Shown here one piece after another: positions 1-9,791 of a DNA stretch of 9,791 nucleotides (its first letter is position 1; each line of letters opens with the position of its first letter). The notes below the pieces were generated by a model. That model saw only the letters and a list, made by a program, of their open reading frames with translations, was not told where the DNA came from and ran no database searches. The position numbers were made by a program, and so were the translations under genes. Source of the stretch: an uncultured Acidobacteriota bacterium (GTDB lineage Bacteria > Acidobacteriota > Blastocatellia > RBC074); the NCBI GenBank assembly GCA_937967285.1, contig CALBSU010000764.1, positions 1 to 9,791 on the forward strand, in the 5' to 3' direction.

Positions 1-1
1 T

Positions 2-661
2 TTCGAACTCAAGCACCGCGATCCAGAGGAACTGATCGGAGTTCTGCGCGGCCTGACCAGCGGCTTCAAGGGCGCGACCATCAACGCCAACAGTGATCTG
101 AAGACCATCACCGTCCGCGACTTTCCTGAGAACATCGCGACCATCGAGGCCGCCATCAAACGGCTCGACGTTCCCGCACCGGCAAGGGCCGCCAGAACCA
201 GCCCGAAGGATGTCGATATCACGGTCCATGTCCTGCTTGCATCATCGGATTCCGCCGAGGGCAATCAGTACCCGCAGGCTCTGCAGGATGTCGTCAAACA
301 GATGCAGTCAGCCCTGAGCTACAAAAGCTTTCAACTGCTGACTACGATCGTTCAGCGGACGAATTTGAGGAGCGGTTTCATCAACAGCAGCGGCACCACC
401 GCTCTTCCCGAAAAGGACGCCTCGGCGACCTATCGACTTCTGATGGCCAACATTTCATTCCTGCCTCAGGTCGAGGACGGATCGATCACCATCGGAGAAC
501 TTACATTCCAGATCGCCGGCTCGAACGACGAGATCAGCCGCAAATTCGGAAACGCGGAAGTGCGGACCCGGCTCAATGTCCGGCCGGGCGAGAAGGTCGT
601 CGTCGGCACCGCCACGCTCAGAGACAAGGCCGTCATCCTCATCCTCACTGCGAAGATGTAA
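2..661 (+). CDS. Secretin-N (N1-like) domain protein, 3' fragment
   Basis: The reading frame is open from the left edge and ends in TAA at 659-661, giving at least 219 residues; the N-terminus lies outside the window. The first ~58 visible residues ([15 protein letters not shown]..., ending [11 protein letters not shown]) match the secretin-N/N1 fold pattern: a 'LKH..pEEL..VL' helix, then 'TI.A.sdLKTITV.d.pE.I..IE..IkrLDVP'. In type II/III secretion and type IV pilus secretins, such domains form periplasmic rings. The remaining ~160 residues are beta-rich and finish with [19 protein letters not shown], which loosely recalls the terminal strands of secretins. However, there is no room for a canonical secretin pore domain after the N1-like module. 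I infer an envelope protein, possibly periplasmic, whose ring-building domain is used without a pore. The exact function is unknown. A palindromic repeat begins 14 nt after the stop. Confidence 0.75.
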   Translation, partial: FELKHRDPEELIGVLRGLTSGFKGATINANSDLKTITVRDFPENIATIEAAIKRLDVPAPARAARTSPKDVDITVHVLLASSDSAEGNQYPQALQDVVKQMQSALSYKSFQLLTTIVQRTNLRSGFINSSGTTALPEKDASATYRLLMANISFLPQVEDGSITIGELTFQIAGSNDEISRKFGNAEVRTRLNVRPGEKVVVGTATLRDKAVILILTAKM

Positions 662-674
662 TGATGGAGAGCCC

Positions 675-737
675 ATGGAGCGCCGACTTCCGGTCGACAT
701 GCAGTCAAGGCATGCCGACCGGAAGTCGGCGCTCCAT
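675..737. repeat. REP/BIME-like double palindrome (family B)
   Basis: Two 28-nt arms (675-702 and 710-737) are inverted copies of each other with one mismatch (A697 opposite C715) and a 7-nt loop. Each arm begins at its outer end with TGGAG and contains its own small hairpin (GCCGAC/GTCGGC type around TTCCG). The layout is therefore an inverted pair of REP-like units rather than a simple stem. No T-run follows, so it is not a typical intrinsic terminator, although a transcript would fold strongly here. It lies between the end of the secretin-N gene and the first hydrolase gene. It is probably a non-autonomous repetitive element, but family membership cannot be confirmed from a single copy. 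Confidence 0.75.
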
Positions 738-765
738 TGATAAAGCGTGAGAGATGCCATAAATT
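737..765 (+). promoter_or_regulatory. Weak candidate sigma70 promoter for the 810 gene
   Basis: TTGATA (737-742) is one base off the -35 consensus. A 17-nt spacer leads to TAAATT (760-765), a 4/6 match to the -10 consensus. The -35 box starts at the last base of the preceding palindromic element. The predicted start of transcription (~772) would fall in the 11-bp inverted repeat. This is pattern matching only, and promoter preferences of this lineage are unknown. Confidence 0.25.
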
Positions 766-802
766 GAGCGTTGCAGTGACAATCCGACACGGCAACGCTC
801 AA
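764..802. promoter_or_regulatory. 11-bp perfect inverted repeat in hydrolase leader
   Basis: TTGAGCGTTGC (764-774) and its exact reverse complement GCAACGCTCAA (792-802) are separated by 17 nt and end 7 nt before the ATG at 810. The element could be an operator for a dimeric regulator or a 5'-leader hairpin covering the ribosome-binding region. There is no recognisable Shine-Dalgarno sequence between it and the start. Function is inferred from position only. Confidence 0.35.
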
Positions 803-809
803 AACATTT

Positions 810-1685
810 ATGAAACAGACAATTCTGATGGCATTTCTCATCACGTCGCTGATCATTACAACAAATGGTCAGACTCAGGACGGACCTCCGCCGATTCCCC
901 TCTGGCCCGACGGGGCGCCCGGCGCGCTGGGCTCAGATCCCGTGGACATACCGAGCATTCAACTCTACAGGCCTGAGAACCCGAACGGAGCGGCGATCGT
1001 CGTCTGTCCCGGCGGCGGGTATCAAAACCTTGCGCGGCACGAAGGTCACAACGTCGCGCTCTGGCTCAACAGTCTGGGGATCACTGCGGTCGTCCTGAAA
1101 TACCGCCTCGCGCCGAAGTACCATCATCCGTCGATGATGCTGGATGTTCTGCGGGCGATCCGCTTCACGCGCTCGAAGGCGGAGGAATGGAAGATCGACA
1201 TCAACCGGGTCGGCGTGATGGGTTTTTCGGCCGGGGGACACCTCGCATCAACAGCGGCGACCCACTGGGACGAGGGCCAGTCCGATACCGGAGACGGCAT
1301 CGACCGGCTGAGCAGCCGTCCGAACCTGGCCATCCTCTGCTATCCGGTCATCACGATGGGACCGCCATCGGCTCACACAGGATCAAGACGAAACCTGATC
1401 GGCGAAAATCCCTCGCAGGAACTCCTCGACCTGATGTCGAACGAGAAACAGGTCAACTCGAAGACTCCGCCGACCTTCCTCTTTCACACTGAGGACGACA
1501 AGGCCGTCCCGGTCGAAAACAGCCTGCTCTTCGCCGCCGCCCTGCGCAAAGCCGGCGTGCCGTATGAATTGCACATCTACGAGAAGGGTCGCCACGGCGT
1601 AGGACTCGCCCAGGACAACCCGGCTCTCAAATCATGGCCCGGCCTGCTCGCCGACTGGCTGAGAAAATACAAGTTCACCGAATAA
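810..1685 (+). CDS. Exported alpha/beta-hydrolase (esterase, acetyl-xylan-esterase/BD-FAE-like)
   Basis: The product is 291 aa. Residues 1-20 form a Sec-type signal peptide (K2, then a hydrophobic stretch [11 protein letters not shown]), so the enzyme is probably periplasmic or secreted. The mature part is a serine hydrolase of the alpha/beta fold: an oxyanion-hole segment CPGGGY at 66-71, the nucleophile elbow GFSAGG with Ser140, an acid at Asp230 in EDDKAVP, and His262 in GRHGVGLA. The 'PLWPDGAPG' segment near residue 30 and the overall layout are typical of esterases that remove acetyl or feruloyl groups from plant polysaccharides; the actual substrate cannot be read from the sequence. The start has no clear Shine-Dalgarno motif, but it is the only start that keeps the signal peptide intact. 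The dienelactone-hydrolase-family gene follows ~30 nt later, suggesting one transcript. Alternatives are a general carboxylesterase or lipase-like enzyme. Confidence 0.88.
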   Translation: MKQTILMAFLITSLIITTNGQTQDGPPPIPLWPDGAPGALGSDPVDIPSIQLYRPENPNGAAIVVCPGGGYQNLARHEGHNVALWLNSLGITAVVLKYRLAPKYHHPSMMLDVLRAIRFTRSKAEEWKIDINRVGVMGFSAGGHLASTAATHWDEGQSDTGDGIDRLSSRPNLAILCYPVITMGPPSAHTGSRRNLIGENPSQELLDLMSNEKQVNSKTPPTFLFHTEDDKAVPVENSLLFAAALRKAGVPYELHIYEKGRHGVGLAQDNPALKSWPGLLADWLRKYKFTE

Positions 1686-1700
1686 CCCCTCTCAACCTCG

Positions 1701-1707
1701 AAGGAGA
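1701..1707 (+). promoter_or_regulatory. Ribosome-binding site for the dienelactone-hydrolase-like gene
   Basis: AAGGAGA lies only 2-3 nt before an ATG at 1710 but 8-9 nt before the in-frame ATG at 1716. The spacing favours 1716 as the translated start. Confidence 0.55.
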
Positions 1708-1715
1708 AGATGAAG

Positions 1716-2585
<870 letters not shown>

Positions 2586-2590
2586 ATCAA

Positions 2591-4386
<1,796 letters not shown>

Positions 4387-4400
4387 TTTGGGAGCGCGTC

Positions 4401-4498
<98 letters not shown>

Positions 4499-5656
4499 CT
4501 ATTTCGCACTCCATAAAAACCCGCCCGGCAGGGCAAACGGTTTCAGCACCGCGAACGGGACCACGACCTCCTGCGGGCCTTCGGCATAGCTGGCAACCTG
4601 ATAAGCGTCAAAAGTGATCATCAGACCTTCCGGAGCGATATTCCAGCTCTTGAAATTGACGCGATCGGGACCGGCCCCTTTTCCTATCCAGTCCGCATCG
4701 CCGATCTTGAGCTTTCCCAGTTCGGCCACGCAATAATCCGAAACGACCTTGAGATATCCGGGTTTGAACAGGTCGTCAAGGCTTATGAGCGCGCGTTTTT
4801 CGAGGTCGAAATTCAGGGCCCTGGTGAAGGTATTGGGATGAGCTCCGCCGGTATAGCTGTGGAAGCTGAAGAGAATGCTGATAGACCTTCGATCCGACGA
4901 GATCACGCTGTGATCGATCTCGAGGAAGTTCGGAGGCATCGTATCGCGCAGCCCGGGATCGTCGGCAGTTCTTTTCGCCTCGTCGGCCACGAACGTCCTG
5001 AACTCTTTTATGGAATCGGAAATCAGGTTATCGACGGCAAGATCGAATGCCTCCACGGTCTTCCTGTCGTCGCCGACAAGTCTGGGCAGAGAGGTCTCCA
5101 GTTCGTAACGCTGCGATTTGTTCTTATCGGACTTTCTCACTTCGGTGAGCGTCAGCGATCCGCTCAGCCCCTGGGACGATTCCGCCAGCGAGAAAGGCAT
5201 CGAACGATTATCGCGCGTTCGCGTCCAGGTGCCGGAAAATGTGAGTCGTTTCAAGTCATTTTCGCGGTCCGGGAGCAGTTTCCCCTTGAATTCGCCGGAC
5301 TTGACAGGGGTTCCGGACTGATAGACCGTTTCGGTCAGCGTGACATTGCCCTGCGAATCTATGCCGCCATTAAGCTCGATATACTTTGCAGCTACGCTGC
5401 TGGCGCCGGGTCGCTGGTAGGAGTACGTTCCCCTCAGTTTGTCTCCGGTGCGTTCGAGATCCATGCGGATGTCATATTTTCCGTCGATTCTGCCGACGAG
5501 CGTCACCCTGAAACGGTCCTGCCCGGACGTCTCCGGCGCCTGCGATGAGGTAGTACTGTCGATCCCGTTCCGCTCAGGCTCGTCTTTCCGGTTATCGCAG
5601 CCCGCGCCGGCGATAAGAAGGAAGGAAATAATGATCAGATGGATGATTGGTTTCAT
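4499..5656 (-). CDS. Probable lipoprotein with RsiV/DUF3298-like C-terminal domain
   Basis: The product is 385 aa from the ATG at 5656. The N-terminus ([20 protein letters not shown]) is a signal peptide ending at Cys20, a plausible lipidation site, although the -3 position is Gly rather than the usual Leu. Asp21 follows the cysteine; in E. coli an Asp at +2 favours inner-membrane retention, but whether this rule holds here is unknown. Residues ~30-48 look like a flexible linker. Residues ~48-172 are beta-rich with repeated 'G.l.G.y' and 'GTWTRTRDN' elements, suggesting a small barrel. Residues ~180-375 resemble the PdaC/DUF4163 plus DUF3298 arrangement of RsiV-like proteins, with [19 protein letters not shown] at 267-285 as the tell-tale motif. 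An earlier in-frame ATG at 5698 would overlap the upstream gene and bury the signal peptide, so it is rejected. The gene starts 17 nt after the dehydratase stop, so co-transcription is likely although no functional link is obvious. Confidence 0.85.
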   Translation of the reverse strand: MKPIIHLIIISFLLIAGAGCDNRKDEPERNGIDSTTSSQAPETSGQDRFRVTLVGRIDGKYDIRMDLERTGDKLRGTYSYQRPGASSVAAKYIELNGGIDSQGNVTLTETVYQSGTPVKSGEFKGKLLPDRENDLKRLTFSGTWTRTRDNRSMPFSLAESSQGLSGSLTLTEVRKSDKNKSQRYELETSLPRLVGDDRKTVEAFDLAVDNLISDSIKEFRTFVADEAKRTADDPGLRDTMPPNFLEIDHSVISSDRRSISILFSFHSYTGGAHPNTFTRALNFDLEKRALISLDDLFKPGYLKVVSDYCVAELGKLKIGDADWIGKGAGPDRVNFKSWNIAPEGLMITFDAYQVASYAEGPQEVVVPFAVLKPFALPGGFLWSAK

Positions 5657-5673
5657 GACAAATTCCGTTTCGG

Positions 5674-7215
5674 TCACAGAACCGGCCCGATCCGCCACGG
5701 GACGAACTCCTTGTGACCGAGAATTTCGCTCTTTGTCTGTTCGCCCGAAGCGACGCGTCTAATCTTCTCGAAGATCGTCCGACCGACGTCCTGGATAGTC
5801 GAACTACCGTCGACGACCGTTCCTGCATTGATATCGATATTATCTTCCATGCGTGCGGCGATGCGCGAATTCGAGGAGATCTTGATGACCGGCACCACGG
5901 GAAATCCGATCCCCGAGCCGCGGCCGGTCGTGAAGCAGATCATGTTCGCTCCGCCGGCGGCGATGCCCGTCAGCGAGACCGGGTCGTATCCCGGCGTATT
6001 CATCAGAACGAATCCCTTGCGATCGACGCGCTGGGCGTATGCGAAGACGCCGGTCAGGGCCGTGGTTCCGCCCTTGGCGACCGCACCGAGCGATTTTTCG
6101 GTGATGTTCGAGAGGCCGCCGGCCTTGTTGCCGGGCGAGGGGTTGTCGTTGAACTCCCCTCCGAAACGGCCGAGGTAGTTGTTGTACCATTCGATGACCT
6201 CGATCACGCGGCGCCCGGTCGCTTCATCAACGGATCTGCGCGTCAGCAGATGTTCGGCTCCCATGCATTCGGGGATCTCAGCGAGGACCGATGTCCCGCC
6301 CGCCCGGACGAGCAGATCGCTGGCATGCCCGAGTGACGGATTGGCTGAGATGCCGGAGAAGGCATCCGAGCCCCCGCAGTTGGTTCCGAGCAGGATATGG
6401 CTCATCGGCTGCGGAGTCCGCTTCATCTCACGGCAGTGTTCGATCAGCTTCATGACCTGAGCGACACCGGCGGCGACCGTCTGGCGCGTCCCTCCGCTCG
6501 ACTGCATCTCGAGCCCGACGATCAGCTTGCCTTTCCTGAATGCCTGCTCCCCGAGCTGCGTCGTCCCGATGTATTTCGATATCTGATTGACCTCGCATCC
6601 GAGGCTGACCATGAGCACCGCCCCGACGTTCGGATGGAAGATCATCCCGGCGATCGTCCGTTCGAGCTGCCACGTGTCCTCGCCCTGTGAATGACCGCAG
6701 CCCTCCTGATGCGGGATTGCCACAACACCGTCGACACCGTGAGTCTCCTGATTGACGTTACGCAGTTCATAGGCGATCTCTGTCGCGACATGACTCGAAC
6801 AGTTCGATGTCGCGATGACGGCGATATAATTCCGGGTTCCGACATCTCCGTTCTCGCGCAGATACCCCATGAAGGTCCCCGCCTCTTCCTCGCTCATCGG
6901 CTCAGTGACGGGCACTTGTGTCGAAAACTCGTAATGTTTTCCCGAAAAGTCCGGTTCGGAATTGTGAGTATGAATCCATTCGCCCAGCCCGATGTCCCGC
7001 GTCGCTTTCCCGATGATCTCGCCGTATTTGAAGATCCTCTCGCCGGCGGAAATCGGCCTCAGCGCGACCTTGTGCCCCGGCACGATCTGTTCGCTGACAA
7101 CCACCTTCTCTCCGCCGATGACCAGCTCCTCGCCGGGAGTTACCGGGCGTCGCGCCACGCAGACATTGTCCCTGCCGTTCAAATGTATGACCGGACTGAT
7201 ATCGGAATTGCTCAT
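5674..7215 (-). CDS. uxaA: Altronate dehydratase / UxaA-family hydro-lyase
   Basis: The product is 513 aa from the ATG at 7215, close to the usual size of full-length UxaA/GarD enzymes. An N-terminal SAF domain (~10-100) includes '[15 protein letters not shown]' and '[15 protein letters not shown]'-like segments, with IHTHN near 81-85. The large dehydratase domain begins at [17 protein letters not shown] (117-133). Conserved cysteine/histidine segments include ATSNCSSH (135-142), GCGHSQGED (172-180), SLGCEVN (204-210) and [19 protein letters not shown] (275-293). The C-terminal segments are [19 protein letters not shown] and [11 protein letters not shown]. The family dehydrates altronate (hexuronate catabolism) or galactarate using iron. 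Which sugar acid is used here cannot be decided, and no other uronate genes are in the window. A GGAGAG ribosome-binding site 4-6 nt upstream selects 7215 over the ATG at 7227, which itself lies in that site. Confidence 0.85.
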   Translation of the reverse strand: MSNSDISPVIHLNGRDNVCVARRPVTPGEELVIGGEKVVVSEQIVPGHKVALRPISAGERIFKYGEIIGKATRDIGLGEWIHTHNSEPDFSGKHYEFSTQVPVTEPMSEEEAGTFMGYLRENGDVGTRNYIAVIATSNCSSHVATEIAYELRNVNQETHGVDGVVAIPHQEGCGHSQGEDTWQLERTIAGMIFHPNVGAVLMVSLGCEVNQISKYIGTTQLGEQAFRKGKLIVGLEMQSSGGTRQTVAAGVAQVMKLIEHCREMKRTPQPMSHILLGTNCGGSDAFSGISANPSLGHASDLLVRAGGTSVLAEIPECMGAEHLLTRRSVDEATGRRVIEVIEWYNNYLGRFGGEFNDNPSPGNKAGGLSNITEKSLGAVAKGGTTALTGVFAYAQRVDRKGFVLMNTPGYDPVSLTGIAAGGANMICFTTGRGSGIGFPVVPVIKISSNSRIAARMEDNIDINAGTVVDGSSTIQDVGRTIFEKIRRVASGEQTKSEILGHKEFVPWRIGPVL

Positions 7216-7219
7216 TGTT

Positions 7220-7225
7220 CTCTCC
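7220..7225 (-). promoter_or_regulatory. Ribosome-binding site of the UxaA-family gene
   Basis: On the minus strand GGAGAG is followed by four bases and then the ATG at 7215. The motif overlaps an alternative ATG at 7227, which has no ribosome-binding site of its own, so it decides the start. Confidence 0.65.
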
Positions 7226-7451
7226 ATTCGATTCTGTTGTCGGCCCGCGTCCGCATAACTGATCTTCTATCACGTCATTATGCCCTCGGCAAGCCGGCTC
7301 GACTTTCAGCCTGAAATGAGCGAAAAACCACACAATAAATGTGGAATTTTGCACAGAGGAATGTCGTCATGAGACCGCTAAACTGTGTGAATTCAGTGGA
7401 ATAGAAATTGCCATCAAGAAAATAACCGCTCCAGCGGCGCCTTGAGACACC

Positions 7452-7456
7452 GGAGG
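7452..7456 (+). promoter_or_regulatory. Ribosome-binding site of the cysteine-synthase-like gene
   Basis: GGAGG lies 9 nt before the ATG at 7466. It is a strong Shine-Dalgarno match and supports the annotated start with its N-terminal extension. Confidence 0.7.
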
Positions 7457-7465
7457 TGAGAAGAG

Positions 7466-8596
7466 ATGAACAAGTCCGAGATCATCGAACCCATCAGGCA
7501 TGCTGAAAATTATCCCGGCGATCGTTTCCGCAATCTGAAGAACATGATCGGAAATACGCCGCTGCTGGGGATACATTTCCATTTCCGGGGCAAACGGCGC
7601 GTGATCTACGCCAAAGCCGAGAACCTCAACCTGACCGGCAGCATCAAGGACCGGATGGCCTACTACATTCTCAAGCGGGCGTATCAGGAGGGCCGGATCA
7701 GCGCCGGCGATACGATCGTCGAGGCGACCAGCGGAAATACAGGGATCTCGTTTTCGGCAATCGGAAAGGCGCTCGGGCATCAGGTCGTGATCTTTATGCC
7801 GGACTGGATGAGCGAGGAGCGCGTCAAGCTGATCCGCAGCCTGGGTGCCCGGATAGTTCAGGTGAGCAGCGATCAGGGAGGATTCCGCGGCTCGATCCAC
7901 AAGGCGGAGATGCTGGCCAGACACGAACAGCATATCTACCTGCCCAGCCAGTTCTCCAACAAGGCAAACGTCGAGGCGCACGAACAGATGACCGGACCGG
8001 AAATCCTCGGACAGTTAAGCCAGCATGGCCTGAAACCCCATGCTTTCGTCGCCGGAGTCGGCACCGGGGGGACGATCATGGGAGTCGGCAGATTTCTCAG
8101 ATCGCACGTTACCGGAGTGCGGATCCACCCGGTCGAACCGGCCGAGTCACCTACCCTGTCGACAGGGTACAAGGTCGGACATCACAGAATTCAGGGGATC
8201 TCCGACGAATTCATCCCGCCGATTGTGGAGATGGATAAACTCGACCGTGTGATCGCGGTTCACGATGGAGATGCGATCATCATGGCGCAGAAACTGGCGG
8301 CCGAGATCGGCCTTGCCGTCGGCATCTCGTCCGGCGCCAACTTCATCGCCGCGCTGATGGCGCAGAACGAACTCGGCGACGATGCCGTCGTCGTGACCGT
8401 CTTCCCCGACAGCAACAAGAAATACCTGAGCACGGACCTGCTGCGCGAAGAGCCCGTCAAACCTGACTTCCTCGCGCCCGAGGTCCATCTGGACAGATAC
8501 GATGCCTTCAACCGGGTCTGCTTCGCCTGCTTCGATGTCGACGAGTTCATCCAGATCGAATCGTCGATGACGGGCAAGCAGCCCGCCGGAAACTGA
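7466..8596 (+). CDS. PLP-dependent cysteine-synthase-family enzyme with N- and C-terminal extensions
   Basis: The product is 376 aa, longer than the ~300-320 aa of typical O-acetylserine sulfhydrylases. The fold-type II core shows the PLP lysine in [10 protein letters not shown] (Lys61), the substrate loop TSGNTG (88-93), the phosphate-binding loop GVGTGGT (197-203), VEPAES...HHRIQGI (223-245) and [12 protein letters not shown] (312-323, Ser316 near the pyridine nitrogen). About 23 residues precede the [13 protein letters not shown] start of the core. The last ~45 residues form a tail containing CFAC (352-355). The family makes cysteine from O-acetyl- or O-phosphoserine, or performs other beta-replacements (e.g. 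SbnA-type formation of a carboxyethyl-amino-acid adduct, or cystathionine beta-synthase). The next gene encodes an AstE/AspA-type deacylase only 12 nt downstream, suggesting a dedicated pathway rather than housekeeping cysteine synthesis; this is inference. Confidence 0.9.
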   Translation: MNKSEIIEPIRHAENYPGDRFRNLKNMIGNTPLLGIHFHFRGKRRVIYAKAENLNLTGSIKDRMAYYILKRAYQEGRISAGDTIVEATSGNTGISFSAIGKALGHQVVIFMPDWMSEERVKLIRSLGARIVQVSSDQGGFRGSIHKAEMLARHEQHIYLPSQFSNKANVEAHEQMTGPEILGQLSQHGLKPHAFVAGVGTGGTIMGVGRFLRSHVTGVRIHPVEPAESPTLSTGYKVGHHRIQGISDEFIPPIVEMDKLDRVIAVHDGDAIIMAQKLAAEIGLAVGISSGANFIAALMAQNELGDDAVVVTVFPDSNKKYLSTDLLREEPVKPDFLAPEVHLDRYDAFNRVCFACFDVDEFIQIESSMTGKQPAGN

Positions 8597-8597
8597 T

Positions 8598-8603
8598 GGA
8601 GGG
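8598..8603 (+). promoter_or_regulatory. Ribosome-binding site of the deacylase gene
   Basis: GGAGGG overlaps the region just after the preceding stop. It is 2 nt from an ATG at 8606 but 5-6 nt from the next ATG at 8609, which is therefore preferred. The tight placement indicates translation from the same transcript as the cysteine-synthase-like gene. Confidence 0.6.
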
Positions 8604-8608
8604 ATATG

Positions 8609-9791
8609 ATGACCGGTACGTCGCCCGAGCGTGAGAGGAGCCCCGAAATTCAACGCGAGATCGGCAGGTACGGCGGCACCGCACCCGGACCGATGGTCTT
8701 CTGCATCGGAGGAATTCATGGCAACGAGCCGGCCGGCGTGAGAGCGCTCGAAAACGTTCTGCGCAGGCTCAATCAGACTCAGCCGCGATTCCGCGGAGAG
8801 CTGATCGGCCTGGCCGGCAACCGGATGGCACTCGGGCGCGGGGTCAGATATCTGGATCAGGACCTCAATCGAATGTGGATGCCTCACCGCGTCTGGTCGC
8901 TCGCCGATGAGGGATCGGATGCCGCCTCGACTTCAGAGGACTTCGAGCAGCGGGAGCTGCTCGGCTGGATCCAGCGGGCGCTCGACGGCAACCCCGAGCT
9001 TGCCGTCTTTCTGGACCTGCACACGACCTCTTCGGACGGCGCGCCCTTCGCCATCATCAGCGACACGATCCTCAATCGCAGACTCGCGCAACAGATGCAG
9101 GCGCCGATCATTCTGGGGCTCGAGGAGAATCTCGACGGCACGATCCTCAACTACATCAACGAACTTGGGCACGTCGCCATCGGGTTCGAGGCCGGGCAGC
9201 ATGACTCGCCGGGTTCGATCAGCAATCACGAAGCCGCGATCTGGCTTACGCTGGTCGGCGTCGGCTGCCTGTCGCCCGAGGATGCGCCGCCGATCAGGGA
9301 GCTTCGGCAACGGATCAGATCCGCCTCGAACGGAGTGCCGAGAGTTCTCGAAATGAGACATCGCCACGGCATCGCCGCCAACGACGATTTCGAGATGCTG
9401 CCCGGATTCAGGAACTTCCACCGCGCCGAGAAGGGACAGATCGTCGCCCGCGACAGAAGGGGAAATATCCTGCTTCCGGAATCGGGTTACCTCTTCATGC
9501 CGCTCTACCAGAAGCAGGGCGATGACGGTTTCTTCCTGGTTCGTGAAGTCAGGCCGTTCTGGCTGAAGGTCTCAACGCTGCTCAGGAAGATCGGGGCGGA
9601 CGCGGTTCTGCCGCTTCTCCCCGGCGTCAATCCGCTGAGCGATGAGGGGCAGGTCTATCTGGTCAATACGCGGATCGCCAGATGGTTCGTGATCGAGATC
9701 TTCCACCTTTTGGGATACCGTAAGCACGCCGACTTCGAAGGAAAGCTGATCGTCAGCCGCCGCCGCCAGTCACCTGAGGTGCGCACGCGCC
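8609..9791 (+). CDS. Succinylglutamate desuccinylase/aspartoacylase-family zinc hydrolase, 3' end missing
   Basis: The frame is open from the ATG at 8609 to the right edge (394 codons with no stop), so it is 3'-partial. It shows the AstE/AspA branch of zinc carboxypeptidase-like enzymes. The first zinc motif is [10 protein letters not shown] (His37, Glu40), DLNRMW lies at ~85-90, the third ligand is in FLDLHTTSS (His138), and the catalytic glutamate is in GFEAGQHD (Glu194). Members cleave N-acyl amino acids (succinylglutamate, N-acetylaspartate). The visible part already exceeds the ~320 aa of E. coli AstE. The extra C-terminal part after ~residue 255 includes [17 protein letters not shown], which resembles the beta-barrel segment of AspA-like proteins, and a further ~80 residues ending in [24 protein letters not shown], which I do not recognise. 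No signal peptide is seen, so it is probably cytoplasmic. The substrate is unknown; arginine succinyltransferase pathway genes are not visible. Confidence 0.88.
   Translation, partial: MTGTSPERERSPEIQREIGRYGGTAPGPMVFCIGGIHGNEPAGVRALENVLRRLNQTQPRFRGELIGLAGNRMALGRGVRYLDQDLNRMWMPHRVWSLADEGSDAASTSEDFEQRELLGWIQRALDGNPELAVFLDLHTTSSDGAPFAIISDTILNRRLAQQMQAPIILGLEENLDGTILNYINELGHVAIGFEAGQHDSPGSISNHEAAIWLTLVGVGCLSPEDAPPIRELRQRIRSASNGVPRVLEMRHRHGIAANDDFEMLPGFRNFHRAEKGQIVARDRRGNILLPESGYLFMPLYQKQGDDGFFLVREVRPFWLKVSTLLRKIGADAVLPLLPGVNPLSDEGQVYLVNTRIARWFVIEIFHLLGYRKHADFEGKLIVSRRRQSPEVRTR

Larger units (their letters stand above)
7216..7465. promoter_or_regulatory. Divergent intergenic region between uxaA-like and cysteine-synthase-like genes
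   Basis: This 250-nt gap must hold promoters for both directions. It is AT-richer than its surroundings between ~7320 and 7425. A short inverted repeat, CCACA...TGTGG (7328-7344), could be part of an operator. No -10/-35 pair is convincing on either strand; the reverse strand has CATAAT (7280-7275) without a matching -35. I see no riboswitch-like fold and no coding potential. Confidence 0.4.

Noticed and set aside
675..737. Intrinsic terminator for the secretin-N gene
   Set aside because: The stem is strong, but there is no T-run after it and each arm has its own hairpin, so a REP-like repeat explains it better.
5657..5698. Lipoprotein start at 5698
   Set aside because: It overlaps the upstream dehydratase gene and places 14 extra residues ahead of a clear signal peptide; the ATG at 5656 fits better.
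8152..8169. 18-bp perfect palindrome (TACCCTGTC/GACAGGGTA) inside the cysteine-synthase-like gene
   Set aside because: It encodes normal conserved-region residues (PTLSTGY). A single palindrome of this size in ~10 kb is unusual but possible by chance, and no regulatory context is seen.
8147..8887. 246-codon minus-strand frame spanning the cysteine-synthase-like and deacylase genes
   Set aside because: It crosses two well-supported genes on the opposite strand and shows no recognisable domain.

Overview
This is a GC-rich bacterial chromosomal window. The exported, lipidated and Tat-targeted proteins, the secretin-N domain fragment and the abundance of palindromic intergenic repeats suggest a Gram-negative, environmental lineage. 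An Acidobacteriota-like organism is my best guess, at low confidence, since no rRNA or marker gene is present. There are no tRNA or rRNA genes, CRISPR arrays, transposases or phage genes. I count nine protein-coding genes, two of them cut by the window edges.

Left third (2-2585, + strand): the 3' end of a protein with a secretin-N (N1-like) domain, then an exported alpha/beta-hydrolase, then a Tat-exported dienelactone-hydrolase-family protein. The two hydrolases are about 30 nt apart and are probably co-transcribed. A REP/BIME-like double palindrome sits just after the first gene, and an 11-bp inverted repeat lies in the leader of the second.

Middle (2586-4498): a class-III-like PPK2 polyphosphate:nucleotide phosphotransferase (+) is bracketed by two related AT-rich palindromic elements built from the AGAAAGT heptamer. 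It converges with a COG3910-type predicted ATPase (-). A GC-rich double-hairpin repeat of a third family lies between the ATPase start and the stop of the next gene.

Right third (4499-9791): a minus-strand pair encodes an altronate dehydratase/UxaA-family enzyme and, 17 nt downstream, a probable lipoprotein with an RsiV/DUF3298-like C-terminal domain. Across a 250-bp divergent intergenic region, a plus-strand pair encodes a PLP-dependent cysteine-synthase-fold enzyme with extra N- and C-terminal segments. Twelve nt after its stop comes a succinylglutamate desuccinylase/aspartoacylase-family zinc hydrolase that runs off the right edge.

The most notable features are (i) the repeat landscape, in which every gene junction from 661 to 4499 carries a palindromic element except the one inside the hydrolase pair, with the PPK2 gene's start and stop touching repeat copies; and (ii) the beta-substitution enzyme plus AstE/AspA-type deacylase pair, which looks like two steps of an uncharacterised amino-acid pathway. 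I found no clear-cut defence or mobile system.
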